Assembly: GCA_006226775.1 (NCBI GenBank)
Contig: SBGD01000061.1
Span: forward strand, 1 to 64,000
Reading direction: 5' to 3'
DNA length: 64,000 bases
Source: Paracoccaceae bacterium
Lineage (GTDB): Bacteria; Pseudomonadota; Alphaproteobacteria; Rhodobacterales; Rhodobacteraceae
Shown here: positions 44,299-54,099 of the stretch, in pieces
How positions within the stretch are numbered: the stretch's first letter is position 1
Layout of the letters: each line of letters starts with the position of its first letter
Notes under the pieces: generated by a model
Seen by the model: the letters and a program-made list of their open reading frames with translations, nothing else
Told to the model about the DNA's origin: nothing
Databases searched by the model: none
Translations under genes and position numbers: made by a program

Positions 44299-44327
44299 AG
44301 CCCCGGGCCGAATGGTCCGGGGCTTTT
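44299..44327 (+). terminator. Intrinsic terminator after DAHP synthase
   Basis: AGCCCCGGGCC (44299-44309) pairs with GGTCCGGGGCT (44314-44324), with one wobble around a four-base loop, followed by TTTTCC. It separates DAHP synthase from the convergent PAS-domain gene. Confidence 0.8.
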
Positions 44328-44346
44328 CCATTTCAGCGCCAAGGGC

Positions 44347-45051
44347 TTAGTCGTCGGTCTTGATCAAGCGCAGATAGGGCACCGGACCGGGGCGGAACCC
44401 GGCCTGCGGCTCGGCAAAGCCCGCGGCCTGGCGCGGCGGCGCGGGTTGCGGCACGGTGACCCGGGGCGGCGCGCGCATCGGCGAGACATCGGCCTGCACC
44501 ACCTCGAAGCGGCGCGGCGCGCGGCCGATCGGGCCGTCGCTGACCAGGCAGCCCAGCACGCGGCTGACATCGCCGAAATCGTCGGTCAGCGGCAAGAGCA
44601 GCATCCGCCCCGACAGCCCGGGCCGGCCCAGCCGCTTTTCCGCCTGCAGGGTCAGTTCGACCCGGGCGGGGCTGTCAAAGGCCTCGCGCAGGCAGGTCGC
44701 CAGCCGCTCGCGCGAGACCGGCACCAGCAGGGCCGACAGCGGCATGCCGCGCACCTCCATGCCCATCAGATCGCACAGATGCGTGCCGCCGATGCGGATG
44801 CGCGCATGGGTCGGCGCAATCCGTTCGGCGATGAAGGCATATTCCAGGGCGCTCTCGATGCCGCGCGGATCGATTTCCGAGCGCGCAGGCACGTTGCGCC
44901 CGGCGCGCATCGCCTGCCAGTAGGCCTCGACCTGCTGCAGGGGCTGACCCCATTTCGCGCGCAGTTTCTCGCTCAGCGGCACCACGTCTGCGGCACCCTT
45001 TGCATGGCCCGTGTCCTGCGACACGCCGGTCTTGTTGTCACGCGGAGACAT
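44347..45051 (-). CDS. PAS_5-type sensory domain protein
   Basis: The 234-residue cytosolic protein carries a single PAS-like domain (about residues 35-180) of the PAS_5 family common in alphaproteobacteria. Recognisable parts are LQQVEAYWQAMRAGRNVPARS near the domain start, HLCDLMGMEVRGMPLSAL and LLPLTDDFGDVSRVLGCLV. The C-terminus is Pro/Arg-rich. There is no output domain, so a partner or a structural role is likely. ATG 45051 has GAGGAAG five bases before it; the frame extends 50 codons upstream without support. It is divergent from yicC across a 284-base spacer with no other gene. Confidence 0.8.
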   Translation of the reverse strand: MSPRDNKTGVSQDTGHAKGAADVVPLSEKLRAKWGQPLQQVEAYWQAMRAGRNVPARSEIDPRGIESALEYAFIAERIAPTHARIRIGGTHLCDLMGMEVRGMPLSALLVPVSRERLATCLREAFDSPARVELTLQAEKRLGRPGLSGRMLLLPLTDDFGDVSRVLGCLVSDGPIGRAPRRFEVVQADVSPMRAPPRVTVPQPAPPRQAAGFAEPQAGFRPGPVPYLRLIKTDD

Positions 45052-45335
45052 GTTTTCTTCCTCAACTACACCCGCCCCATTGTCGCCCGGAGCTTGGCAT
45101 CCCCGATTAGCGGTCACAATGGTTACCCAATTCCTAATATCGCATGATTGCATCGAATTTTGCGGAAATTCGTGACGTTTGGTTAACCCGCGCGCCGCCA
45201 TTCCCGGCGCGGATCGGGGCTTTTTCCGTTGCTCCTTTGGGGCGGATTGCCTATTGCGGATTGCAGATCATGACGCAAAGCGACCGCGGACCGCTAGATG
45301 TTGCGGGGCCGCGCCGCCGACCGAAAGGACTCCCA

Positions 45336-46226
45336 GTGTTGCAATCGATGACCGGTTTCGCCGCGGGCCAGGGGGGCTATCAATCCTTTTCCTGGTCGTG
45401 GGAGCTTCGCGGCGTCAACGCCAAGGGCCTGGACCTGCGCATCCGGGTGCCCGACTGGATCGAGGGGCTGGAGGCCGAGCTGCGCAAACAGGTCGCCTCA
45501 CGGCTGAAACGCGGCAATGTGACGATCAACCTGCGGCTCGCCCGCGACGAGGCCAGCGGCGGCCAGCGGCTCAGCCCGGCGCAACTGGACGTGGTGCTCG
45601 GCGCCATGGCGGGGATCGAGCACGAGGCGATGGCGCGCGGCATCTCGCTTGGGCCCTCGACCGCGGCCGAGATCGTGGGGCTGCGCGGCATGTTGGAGCA
45701 GGACGAGAGCCTGGCCGATCCCACGCCGCTCCGGGCCAAGATTATCGAGGATTTCCAGCAGGTTCTGACCTCTTTCTGCGAGATGCGCGCAGGCGAGGGC
45801 GCCTCCCTTCTGGGCGTGCTGCGCGGCCATGTCGACGAGATCGAGAGCCTGATCGCCAGGGCCGAAGCCGCCGCCGAGGCCCGCAAGCCCAGGGCGCGCG
45901 AAGCGATGAAGGCGGCGCTGGCCACCATTCTCGACACGGCCGAGGGCATCGACGAGGCGCGCCTGGCGCAGGAGCTTGCGCTGATCTCGATCAAGGCGGA
46001 TATTACCGAGGAAATCAATCGCTTGCGGGCGCATGTGAATGCAGCACGTGAACTTTTGGGCGCGGGCGGCAGCGTCGGGCGCAAGCTGGATTTCCTGATG
46101 CAGGAATTCAACCGCGAGGCCAATACGCTGTGTTCCAAGTCGAACGACAGCGCCTTGACCGCCGTGGGCCTCGACCTCAAGGCGGTGATCGACCAGATGC
46201 GCGAACAGGTTCAGAACGTGGAGTAA
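45336..46226 (+). CDS. yicC: YicC/YloC-family endoribonuclease
   Basis: The 296-residue protein has an N-terminal YicC domain beginning MLQSMTGFAAGQG and the C-terminal DUF1732 domain with SNDSALTAVGLDLKAVIDQMREQVQNVE-like end (FNREANTLCSKSND, VIDQMREQVQNVE). Members are reported to be RNA endonucleases acting on small RNAs or mRNA. A GTG start at 45336 fits the usual M-x-x-S-MTGFA N-terminus and has AGGA six bases upstream; the open frame to 45144 is not used. It is followed after three bases by gmk, a pairing conserved in many bacteria. Confidence 0.92.
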   Translation: MLQSMTGFAAGQGGYQSFSWSWELRGVNAKGLDLRIRVPDWIEGLEAELRKQVASRLKRGNVTINLRLARDEASGGQRLSPAQLDVVLGAMAGIEHEAMARGISLGPSTAAEIVGLRGMLEQDESLADPTPLRAKIIEDFQQVLTSFCEMRAGEGASLLGVLRGHVDEIESLIARAEAAAEARKPRAREAMKAALATILDTAEGIDEARLAQELALISIKADITEEINRLRAHVNAARELLGAGGSVGRKLDFLMQEFNREANTLCSKSNDSALTAVGLDLKAVIDQMREQVQNVE

Positions 46227-46229
46227 CTC

Positions 46230-46877
46230 ATGGCCCCCAACAAACGCCGCGGCCTGCTGATCATCCTGTCCTCGCCTTCGGGCGCGGGCAAGTCCACCCT
46301 GGCCAAACGCCTGCGCGCCTGGGATGACAGTATCGTCTTCTCGGTCTCGGCCACCACCCGCAAGCCGCGCCCGGGCGAGGTGAACGGCGTCGACTATCAC
46401 TTTGTTTCCGAAAGCGAATTCAAGAAGACCGTGGCGGCGGGCGGCATGCTGGAACACGCCCATGTCTTTGGCAATTTCTACGGCTCGCCCAAGGCCGCGG
46501 TGGAAGAGGCGATCAACGCGGGCCAGGACGTGCTCTTCGACATCGACTGGCAGGGCGCGCAGCTGATCGAGAACTCGGACCTTGGCCGCCACACGCTCTC
46601 GGTCTTCCTGCTGCCGCCCTCGATCACCGAGTTGCGCCGCCGCCTGGAAAGCCGCGCGCAGGACAGTGACGAGACCATCTCGAAGCGGATGCAGAAAAGC
46701 TGGGACGAGATAAGCCATTGGGGCAGCTACGATTTCGTGCTGGTCAACGATGACCTCGACGCCACCGAGGACAAGCTGAAGACCATCGTCACCGCCACCC
46801 GCCTGCGCCGTCTGCAACAGCCCGACCTGACCGAGCATGTGCGCAAGCTGCAAAGCGAATTCGAGAGCATCGCATGA
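46230..46877 (+). CDS. gmk: Guanylate kinase
   Basis: This 215-residue enzyme phosphorylates GMP to GDP. The P-loop is [15 protein letters not shown] (about residues 14-28), the GMP-binding segment is [21 protein letters not shown], and the DIDWQGAQ motif is intact. The ATG lies three bases after the yicC stop. The stop codon overlaps the following PLP-enzyme gene (ATGA). Confidence 0.97.
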   Translation: MAPNKRRGLLIILSSPSGAGKSTLAKRLRAWDDSIVFSVSATTRKPRPGEVNGVDYHFVSESEFKKTVAAGGMLEHAHVFGNFYGSPKAAVEEAINAGQDVLFDIDWQGAQLIENSDLGRHTLSVFLLPPSITELRRRLESRAQDSDETISKRMQKSWDEISHWGSYDFVLVNDDLDATEDKLKTIVTATRLRRLQQPDLTEHVRKLQSEFESIA

Positions 46878-48055
46878 GCGGCGGCAAACCCACGCTGGCC
46901 CGTCCGGTGCCGCTGATCGCGGGCGTCAGCCGCCCGGTGGTCACGCCCTTGCAGCCTTCGGTGGTCTATGCCGCGGACTCGCCCGACATGCTGGATGCAC
47001 AATACGAGGGCCGCGTCGAGGGTTTCACCTATGCCCGCGAAGGCCATCCCAATGCCGCGCAACTGGCGCAGCGCATTGCCGCGCTGGAGGGCTGTGCCCA
47101 TGGGCTTACCCTGGGGTCGGGCATGGCGGCGGTGACCTCGGTGCTGCTGGGGCTGTGCCGTGCGGGCGATCACGTGCTGGGCAGCGATCAGCTTTATGGC
47201 CGCTCGCTGCGGATGATGAGTGACGACCTGCCGCGGCTGGGGATTGCCACCAGCCTGGCCGATCCGACCGAGGCCGCATCCTTTCGTGCCGCGCTGCGCC
47301 CCGAGACCCGGGTGATCCTGGTCGAGGCGGTGTCGAACCCGACCCTGCGGGTGGCCGACATGGCGGGGATCGCCGCGCTGGCAAGGGAGGCCGGCGTGCT
47401 GCTGGCGGTCGACAATACCTTTACCACGCCGCGCGGTTATCGCCCGTTTGACCATGGCGCCGACGTGGTGCTGCATTCGGTGACCAAGCTGCTGGCGGGG
47501 CATTCCGACGTGACGCTGGGCTGGGTCGCGGCGCGCGATCCGGCGGTGCAGAAGCGGATATACGATTTCGCGGTGACCACCGGCCTCACCCCCAGCCCCT
47601 ATGATTGCTGGCTGGCCGAGCGCGGGTTGCTGACCTTCGATCTGCGCTTCGTCCGGGCGCAGGCGACGGCGGCGGCGCTGGCCGATGCGCTGGCGGGGAT
47701 GGCGGGGGTGCGCAAGGTGCTCTACCCCACGCGCGCCGATCACCCCGAGGCCGCGCGCGCCAAGGGGATGCTGACGGGGGGCTGCAACATGGTCTCCTTC
47801 GAGATCGCGGGCGGGCGGGCGCAGGCCAATGCGCTGGTGCAGGCGGCGCAGGGCCTGGCCTTCGCGCCGACGCTGGGCGATGTGGGCACCACGCTGTCGC
47901 ATCCCGCCACCTCCTCGCATCGCGGGCTGACGGCAGAGGGCCGCGCGGCGCTGGGCATCACCGAGGGGTTCTTCCGGGTCTCGGTCGGGCTCGAGGATCC
48001 GCAGGCGCTGATCGCCGAGTTCGCCCGCGGGGTCGCGGCGGCGCAGGCGGTCTGA
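46874..48055 (+). CDS. Trans-sulfuration family PLP enzyme (cystathionine synthase/lyase-like)
   Basis: The 393-residue cytosolic enzyme belongs to the Cys/Met metabolism PLP family (MetB, MetC, MetZ and methionine gamma-lyase). The PLP lysine is Lys205 in [46 protein letters not shown] and AVDNTFTTP are family segments. The C-terminal [20 protein letters not shown] block is complete. It overlaps gmk by four bases, an unusual partner, and precedes phoR by three bases. Synthase or lyase activity cannot be assigned from these motifs. Confidence 0.88.
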   Translation: MSGGKPTLARPVPLIAGVSRPVVTPLQPSVVYAADSPDMLDAQYEGRVEGFTYAREGHPNAAQLAQRIAALEGCAHGLTLGSGMAAVTSVLLGLCRAGDHVLGSDQLYGRSLRMMSDDLPRLGIATSLADPTEAASFRAALRPETRVILVEAVSNPTLRVADMAGIAALAREAGVLLAVDNTFTTPRGYRPFDHGADVVLHSVTKLLAGHSDVTLGWVAARDPAVQKRIYDFAVTTGLTPSPYDCWLAERGLLTFDLRFVRAQATAAALADALAGMAGVRKVLYPTRADHPEAARAKGMLTGGCNMVSFEIAGGRAQANALVQAAQGLAFAPTLGDVGTTLSHPATSSHRGLTAEGRAALGITEGFFRVSVGLEDPQALIAEFARGVAAAQAV

Positions 48056-48058
48056 GCC

Positions 48059-49105
48059 TTGGCCGATCCCTCCGGCCTGATGCAGTCGGTGGTCGACGCG
48101 CTGCCGCAGCCGCTGGTGGTGATCGGCGCCGACGAACGCATCCTGCATGTCAACGCCCCGGGCCGCAAACTGGCCGGATCCGCCGCGGTGGGCCGGCATT
48201 TCATCACCGCTTTGCGCCAGCCCTCGCTGCTCGATGCGGTCGAGGCGACGCTGCGCGATGGCCAGCCGCGGCAGACCAGCTTCCTGACCCGCGAGGGCAA
48301 TCTCGACGTGACCTATGCCGTGCATTGCGCCGCGGTCGAGACCGGCGCGCGGCACGGGGTGATGCTGTCTTTCGAGGACATCACCCAGATCGAGACCGCG
48401 GCCCAGATGCGGCGCGATTTCGTCGCCAATGTCAGCCATGAGCTGAAGACCCCGCTGACCGCGCTGGTGGGCTTCATCGAGACCATCCTGCATGGCCCCG
48501 CGCGCGAGGATGCCACGGCGCGCGACCGCTTCCTGCGGATCATGGAATCCGAGGCCGAACGGATGAACCGGCTGGTGGGCGATCTGCTCTCGCTCAACCG
48601 GGTCGAGGCCTCCGAGCGGGTGCGGCCGACCGAGAGGATCGACCTTGGCGCGCTGGTGCGCGAGGGGCTGGGCGGGATGACCGGCATGGCCACGGCGGCG
48701 GGGCTGGAGATTGCCGCCGATCTGCCCGCCGCGCCGGTGCTTGTGCCGGGGGATGCCGACCAGTTGCGGCAGGTGCTGACCAACCTGGTGGAGAATGCCA
48801 TCAAGTACGGCGCCGAGGGCGGGCAGATCGCGGTCACGCTGAGCCCGCCCGCCTTTCATCCCCGGATGCGCTGCGAGACGGTGGAGCTGACGGTGCGCGA
48901 TTTCGGCGCGGGCTTCGACCCGGTGCATATTCCGCGGCTGACCGAGCGGTTCTATCGCGTCGATTCCCACCGCGCGCGCCAGCGGGGCGGCACCGGGCTG
49001 GGGCTGGCGATCGTCAAGCATATCGTCAGCCGCCACCGCGGCCGCATCCAGATCGAAGCCGCGCCGGGGCAGGGCGCGACCTTCCGGATTCTCCTGCCGG
49101 CCTGA
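48059..49105 (+). CDS. phoR: Phosphate-regulon sensor histidine kinase PhoR (cytosolic form)
   Basis: The 348-residue protein has a PAS domain (about residues 8-110), a HisKA domain with phospho-acceptor His127 in VANVSHELKTPLT, and an HATPase domain with NLVENAIKYG, RDFGAGFDP and GGTGLGLAIVKHI. Unlike E. coli PhoR it has no membrane-spanning segment, so its link to the Pst transporter must be by peripheral contact, perhaps through PhoU. The predicted start is TTG 48059; ATG 48080 (MQSVVDALPQPLVV) is a real alternative. It is followed by the Pho-box promoter of pstS, and phoB is the last gene of that operon. Confidence 0.9.
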   Translation: MADPSGLMQSVVDALPQPLVVIGADERILHVNAPGRKLAGSAAVGRHFITALRQPSLLDAVEATLRDGQPRQTSFLTREGNLDVTYAVHCAAVETGARHGVMLSFEDITQIETAAQMRRDFVANVSHELKTPLTALVGFIETILHGPAREDATARDRFLRIMESEAERMNRLVGDLLSLNRVEASERVRPTERIDLGALVREGLGGMTGMATAAGLEIAADLPAAPVLVPGDADQLRQVLTNLVENAIKYGAEGGQIAVTLSPPAFHPRMRCETVELTVRDFGAGFDPVHIPRLTERFYRVDSHRARQRGGTGLGLAIVKHIVSRHRGRIQIEAAPGQGATFRILLPA

Positions 49106-49239
49106 ACGGGTGCGGCGGCTTTTTTGCCCTGTGGGCGGGGTTTTTTCGCCTGGGCGAAGTTCATGAAATCTCCGATGTATCAGTTGGTTACGCCGCAAAG
49201 ATGAACTTCCATCCGGACTTTTTTCGCGTTTCGGCCCGC

Positions 49240-49268
49240 CTGTCATGAAACCGTTACACAGGTGTCAC
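49240..49268 (+). promoter_or_regulatory. Pho box of pstS
   Basis: Three direct repeats, CTGTCAT (49240), CCGTTAC (49251) and GTGTCAC (49262), occur with an exact 11-base period, the arrangement bound by PhoB dimers. The first 18 bases, CTGTCATGAAACCGTTAC, are very close to the Pho-box consensus. A CATAGC element near 49273 could be the -10. The site lies about 95-120 bases before pstS. Confidence 0.85.
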
Positions 49269-49361
49269 AAAACCATAGCGCAAGCGAATTAGCACGGCGG
49301 CAGAGGACGTCGGCCCCGGATCACCCCGGCGGCGTCCCGTGACCGAGAACAGGAGCTTTTC

Positions 49362-50402
49362 ATGACTTTCGCGAAACAGACCGCCTCGATACTGGCGATT
49401 GTTGCCGTTTCCGCAACCAGTGCCGCCGCGCGTGACAATGTGCAGGTCGCCGGGTCCTCGACCGTGCTGCCCTATGCCTCGATCGTCGCCCAATTGTTCG
49501 GCGAGAACACCGATTTCCCCACCCCGGTGATCGAATCCGGCGGATCCTCGGCGGGGCTCAAGCGCTTTTGCGAAGGGGTCGGCGAAAACACCCTCGACGT
49601 GGCCAATGCCAGCCGCCGGATCCGCGACCGGGAAATCGCGGCCTGCGCCGAGAACGGCGTGACCGGGATCATCGAGGTGCGCATCGGCTATGACGGCATC
49701 GTCTTTGCCTCGCAGCGCCAGGGCCCCGGGTTCACCGCCTTCACGCCGGCGGATATCTTCAATGCCCTGGGCGCGAAGGTGCTCAAGGACGGCGCGATCA
49801 CCGACAACCCGCATCGGACCTGGGCCGAGGCCAACGCCGATCTGCCGCAGGTCGAGATCGCCGCCTTCATCCCGGGCACCAAGCACGGCACCCGCGAGGT
49901 CTTCGAGGAAAAGGTGCTGCTGGTCGGCTGCGAGGCGACCGGCGCGCTGGATGCGATGATTGCAAGCGGCATGAGCCGGGACGCGGCGGAAGACGCCTGT
50001 CTCGACGTGCGCCAGGACGGAAGATCAGTGGATATCGACGGCGATTACACCGAGACGCTGGCGCGCATCGACGCCAATCCCGAGGGCGTCGGGGTCTTTG
50101 GTCTGGCGTTCTATGAGAACAATGCCGACCGGCTGAAGGTGGCCACCATGGGCGGCGTCGCGCCCACCACCGAGACCATCTCGAGCGGGCAATACCCGGT
50201 GTCGCGCCCGCTCTATTTCTACCTCAAGAAGGCGCATATCGGCGTGATCCCGGGGCTGAAGGACTACGCGCAGTTCTTCGTGCATGACCAGATCGCCGGT
50301 CCGGGCGGCCCGCTGGCCAATTACGGCCTGGTGGCCGACCCTGACCTGGCCAAGACCCGGGCGCGGATCGAGGGCGAAGTCACCATGGACAGCGGGATCT
50401 GA
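49362..50402 (+). CDS. pstS: Phosphate ABC transporter substrate-binding protein PstS
   Basis: The 346-residue periplasmic phosphate receptor has a signal peptide (MTFAKQTASILAIVAVSATS, cleaved near AAA-RDN). The phosphate-contact motif VAGSSTVLPYA is at the mature N-terminus, followed by ESGGSSAGLKRFCEG, DVANASRRIRDREI and GTKHGTREVFEEK. It is of the alphaproteobacterial 'PstS-like' type with a C-terminal DSGI. First gene of the operon pstS-C-A-B-phoU-phoB, it is induced by phosphate starvation through the upstream Pho box. AGGAGC precedes the ATG. Confidence 0.96.
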   Translation: MTFAKQTASILAIVAVSATSAAARDNVQVAGSSTVLPYASIVAQLFGENTDFPTPVIESGGSSAGLKRFCEGVGENTLDVANASRRIRDREIAACAENGVTGIIEVRIGYDGIVFASQRQGPGFTAFTPADIFNALGAKVLKDGAITDNPHRTWAEANADLPQVEIAAFIPGTKHGTREVFEEKVLLVGCEATGALDAMIASGMSRDAAEDACLDVRQDGRSVDIDGDYTETLARIDANPEGVGVFGLAFYENNADRLKVATMGGVAPTTETISSGQYPVSRPLYFYLKKAHIGVIPGLKDYAQFFVHDQIAGPGGPLANYGLVADPDLAKTRARIEGEVTMDSGI

Positions 50403-50466
50403 GGCGCTGTCCCGGGGCGGCCATGGCGCCGCCCCGGGGGTTCTTGCATCACGCGAAGGGGGCAAC

Positions 50467-51927
50467 ATGGCGGTATTCTGGCTGATCGGGATCGTGCTGG
50501 CACTGGCCGCGGCGGGCCTTGTGCTGGGCCGGGCGCGGGCGCTGGCCTGCGTCGGGGGCGATGCGCGTGGGCTGCATTCGCGGCCGGTTTATCACGGCTG
50601 GACCGTGGCGGTGGCGGTGCTGGGGCCGGTGGGCCTGGTGCTGACCTTCTGGCTGCTGGTGCAGCCGCTTTACGTTGGCGCGGTGGTCTCGGCGATGCTG
50701 GGCGACAGCGCGGACCCGCGCGGGCTTTTGCTGGCCGAGGTGCGCCGCGCGGCGGAGGGGTTGGAGGCGGCGGTCGAAACCGGCGTGATCCCCGCGGCGC
50801 TGGCCGAGGACGCCCGGGCGGATGCGGCGGAGATCACCCGGCGGCTGAAGGCGGCAGGCCAGGTCGTGACCTCGGACCTGACCGCGCCGGTGCTGCGCGC
50901 CGCGCAACGCACCCTCGCGCTGAACGCCTCCGGCGACCGCGCCATGGCCGGGGTGGTGCTGGCGGTGGCGCTGGCCGGGCTGGTGCTGGCGCTGCGCCGG
51001 ATCGCGCCGGCCTTCCGCGCCCGCCCCGTGGTCGAGCGCGACCTGCGCGCGCTGCTGATCGCGGCGGCCTCGATCGCCGTGCTGACCACCCTGGGCATCG
51101 TGCTGTCGCTGGTCTTCAATACCGTCGGTTTCTTTCGGCTTTACCCGGCGGCGGAGTTCTTCACCGGGCTCGACTGGGCGCCGAGTTTCTCGGGCCGGGG
51201 CGGGGCCTCGGATCTGGGCGTGCTGCCCTTGCTGTGGGGGACGCTCTACATTTCCGTCGTCGCATTGGCGGTGGCGGTGCCGATCGGCCTTTTCGCCGCG
51301 ATCTACCTCAGCGAATATGCGGCTCCCCGGTTCCGCGCCCTGGCCAAGCCGCTGCTCGAGGTGCTGGCGGGGATACCGACCATCGTCTACGGGCTCTTTG
51401 CGCTGCTGACGGTGGGCCCGCTCCTGATGCGCGTTTTCGGCGAGGCGGGGCTGGGCTGGATGCAGTCGGGCACCGCGGTGATAACCGCCGGGCTGGTGAT
51501 GGGCATCATGCTGATCCCCTTTGTCAGCTCGCTGTCCGACGACATCATCAGCGCCGTGCCGCAGGCGCTGCGCGACGGATCCTACGGGCTTGGCGCCACC
51601 CGCTCCGAGACCATCCGGCAGGTGGTGCTGCCCGCGGCCCTGCCGGGCATCGTCGGCGCCATCCTGCTGGCCGCCAGCCGCGCCATCGGCGAGACGATGA
51701 TCGTCGTGCTGGGGGCAGGGGCGGCGGCAAGGCTCTCGCTCAACCCCTTCGAGGCGATGACCACGGTGACCGCCAAGATCGTCAGCCAGTTGACCGGCGA
51801 CGCCGATTTCGCCTCGCCCGAGGCGCTGGTCGCCTTCGCGCTGGGCATGACGCTTTTCGTGCTGACGCTGGGACTGAACGTCGTGGCCCTTGTCATCGTG
51901 CGCAGATACCGGGAGCATTACGAGTGA
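50467..51927 (+). CDS. pstC: Phosphate ABC transporter permease PstC
   Basis: The 486-residue inner-membrane permease has an enlarged N-terminal half: two early membrane segments (about 1-20 and 40-62), a periplasmic helical region (about 65-155), then the transporter core from about residue 255. The EAA-like loop is ALRDGSYGLGATRSETIRQVVLPAALPGIV. E. coli PstC is only about 320 residues; the longer form is normal for alphaproteobacteria. AAGGGGG precedes ATG 50467. It overlaps pstA (TGATG). Confidence 0.95.
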   Translation: MAVFWLIGIVLALAAAGLVLGRARALACVGGDARGLHSRPVYHGWTVAVAVLGPVGLVLTFWLLVQPLYVGAVVSAMLGDSADPRGLLLAEVRRAAEGLEAAVETGVIPAALAEDARADAAEITRRLKAAGQVVTSDLTAPVLRAAQRTLALNASGDRAMAGVVLAVALAGLVLALRRIAPAFRARPVVERDLRALLIAAASIAVLTTLGIVLSLVFNTVGFFRLYPAAEFFTGLDWAPSFSGRGGASDLGVLPLLWGTLYISVVALAVAVPIGLFAAIYLSEYAAPRFRALAKPLLEVLAGIPTIVYGLFALLTVGPLLMRVFGEAGLGWMQSGTAVITAGLVMGIMLIPFVSSLSDDIISAVPQALRDGSYGLGATRSETIRQVVLPAALPGIVGAILLAASRAIGETMIVVLGAGAAARLSLNPFEAMTTVTAKIVSQLTGDADFASPEALVAFALGMTLFVLTLGLNVVALVIVRRYREHYE

Positions 51928-53249
51928 TGACCGACATGAACCCTGACAAGGCGCGCAGGAGCGCCTCGCTGCACCGGCCCGATGCGCGCACGAGGCGCCG
52001 CAATGCCGCCGAGAAACGGTTCCGCGCCTGTGGCCTGGCGGCGATCCTTCTGGGGCTGTTCTTCCTGCTGGTGCTGGTGGCGACGATCCTGCGCAATGGC
52101 GCGCCGGCCTTCACGCGCACGGTGCTGGAGATCGAGCTGACCCTGAGCCCGGCGCAGGTCGATGCCGCCGAGGCCGAGGTCTTCAAGACCCGCGCCTATG
52201 CGCAGCTGTTCATCGCCGCGCTGCAAGACCAGCTCGAGACGCGCGGGCTGGACGTGGCCTTCGACGCTGGGGCGCTGGAGCGGATCGTCGGCCAACCCGG
52301 CGGCACGATCCGCGCGCATTTCCAGGCCAACCCGGGCCAGATCGGCGAGCCGGTGGTCTTCGAGCTTGCCGCATCGTCGCGGGTCGACGGCTATTTCAAC
52401 GGGCGGGTGAGTCGGGCGACCTTGCAGGACAGCCGCTTCCTGCAGGCCTCCGACCTCGACCTCGTCGATGCGCTGGCGGATGCGGGCATCCTGCGCCGTG
52501 CCTTCAATCTGACCTTCCTGACCGGCGCGGATTCCGGTGTCGACAACCCCGGCGGCGCGGGCATCGGCGCGGCCCTGGTGGGGTCGGTCTACATGATGTT
52601 CGTGGTGCTGGCGCTGGCGCTGCCCATCGGCATCGCGGCCTCGATCCATCTCGAGGAATTCGCACCGAAAAACCGCGTCACCGACCTGATCGAGGTGACG
52701 ATCTCGAACCTCGCGGCGGTGCCCTCGATCGTCTTCGGCATCCTCGGCCTCGCGGTCTTCATCCAGGTCCTGCACCTGCCGCAATCGGCGCCGCTGGTCG
52801 GCGGGCTGGTGCTGACGCTGATGACCCTGCCGACGATCATCATCTCGACGCGGGCGGCGCTGAAGGCCGTGCCGCCCTCGGTCCGCGATGCGGCGCTGGG
52901 GGTCGGGGCCTCGCAGATGCAGGCGGTGTTTCACCATGTCCTGCCCTTGGCCATGCCCGGCATCCTGACCGGCACCATCATCGGGCTGGCGCAGGCATTG
53001 GGCGAGACCGCGCCGCTCTTGCTGATCGGCATGGTGGGCTTCGTGGCGCGGGGCTACCCCGAGGGCGTCGTCGCGGGCTTTACCGAGCCCAATTCCGCCA
53101 TGCCCGCCCAGATCTATACCTGGGCGGCGCGGGCGGATGCGGGATTTTACGACAAGGCCTGGGGCGGGATCATCGTCCTGCTGGTCTTTCTGCTGACCAT
53201 GAACCTGATCGCCATCCTGCTGCGCCGCAGGTTCGAGCGCCGCTGGTAG
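51927..53249 (+). CDS. pstA: Phosphate ABC transporter permease PstA
   Basis: This 440-residue permease has a DUF3333-like N-terminal part: one membrane segment (about 36-55), then a periplasmic domain to about residue 205. The core permease follows with [22 protein letters not shown] and the ATPase-contact loop [29 protein letters not shown]. The start overlaps pstC by one base. The frame further upstream through pstC is not coding. It pairs with PstC and PstB. Confidence 0.95.
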   Translation: MTDMNPDKARRSASLHRPDARTRRRNAAEKRFRACGLAAILLGLFFLLVLVATILRNGAPAFTRTVLEIELTLSPAQVDAAEAEVFKTRAYAQLFIAALQDQLETRGLDVAFDAGALERIVGQPGGTIRAHFQANPGQIGEPVVFELAASSRVDGYFNGRVSRATLQDSRFLQASDLDLVDALADAGILRRAFNLTFLTGADSGVDNPGGAGIGAALVGSVYMMFVVLALALPIGIAASIHLEEFAPKNRVTDLIEVTISNLAAVPSIVFGILGLAVFIQVLHLPQSAPLVGGLVLTLMTLPTIIISTRAALKAVPPSVRDAALGVGASQMQAVFHHVLPLAMPGILTGTIIGLAQALGETAPLLLIGMVGFVARGYPEGVVAGFTEPNSAMPAQIYTWAARADAGFYDKAWGGIIVLLVFLLTMNLIAILLRRRFERRW

Positions 53250-53272
53250 GCGGCCCGCAAAGGAGTACACCG

Positions 53273-54085
53273 ATGTTCGACGCGCCTCACCCGACCCTGG
53301 CCACCCCGACGACGCCGCCGACCCGGACCGACCCCAAGATCGCCGCCTGCAATGTCGACGTGCATTACGGCACGACCCATGCGCTGCGCGATGTCAGCGT
53401 CGAGATCGAGGACCGGACGGTGACCGCCTTCATCGGCCCCTCGGGCTGTGGCAAATCCACCTTCCTGCGTTGCCTGAACCGGATGAACGACACCATCGAC
53501 AGCGCCCGGGTGACCGGCGTGATCCTGCTCGATGGCGAGGACATCCACGACAGGCGCGTCGATCCGGTGCAATTGCGCGCGCGGGTGGGGATGGTGTTTC
53601 AGAAGCCCAACCCCTTTCCCAAGTCGATCTATGACAATATCGCCTATGGCCCGCGCATTCACGGGCTGGCGCGCAGCAAGGCGGATCTGGACGGGATCGT
53701 CGAGCGCGCGCTGCGCCGCGGCGCGATCTGGGAGGAGGTCAAGGACCGGCTTCAGGCCTCGGGCACGGGCCTCTCGGGCGGCCAGCAGCAGCGCTTGTGC
53801 ATCGCGCGCGCGATTGCCACCGAGCCGGAGGTGCTGTTGATGGACGAGCCCTGTTCGGCGCTCGACCCGATTGCCACCGCCCAGGTCGAGGAGTTGATCG
53901 ACGAGTTGCGCGCCAGCTATTCGGTGGTGATCGTGACCCATTCCATGCAACAGGCCGCAAGGGTGAGCCAGAAAACCGCCTTCTTTCACATGGGCCGGCT
54001 GGTGGAGTATGACGCGACCTCGAAGATCTTCACCAACCCCGAAGATGCGCGTACCGAAAGCTATATCACCGGCCGGATCGGCTGA
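53273..54085 (+). CDS. pstB: Phosphate ABC transporter ATPase PstB
   Basis: The 270-residue ATPase has Walker [20 protein letters not shown], the Q-loop segment [21 protein letters not shown], signature [15 protein letters not shown] and Walker [14 protein letters not shown]. The LRCLNRMND and PNPFPKSI parts are diagnostic for PstB. AAAGGAG precedes the start. phoU follows after 14 bases. Confidence 0.97.
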   Translation: MFDAPHPTLATPTTPPTRTDPKIAACNVDVHYGTTHALRDVSVEIEDRTVTAFIGPSGCGKSTFLRCLNRMNDTIDSARVTGVILLDGEDIHDRRVDPVQLRARVGMVFQKPNPFPKSIYDNIAYGPRIHGLARSKADLDGIVERALRRGAIWEEVKDRLQASGTGLSGGQQQRLCIARAIATEPEVLLMDEPCSALDPIATAQVEELIDELRASYSVVIVTHSMQQAARVSQKTAFFHMGRLVEYDATSKIFTNPEDARTESYITGRIG

Positions 54086-54099
54086 GGGAAAGACCAGGG

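Noticed and set aside
49127-49147. T-rich stretch and small GCCC/GGGC stem after phoR
   Set aside because: The stem is only four base pairs; it may assist termination, but the evidence is too weak for a feature.
46727-49246. An 839-codon minus-strand frame
   Set aside because: Antisense to the PLP enzyme and phoR, both certain.
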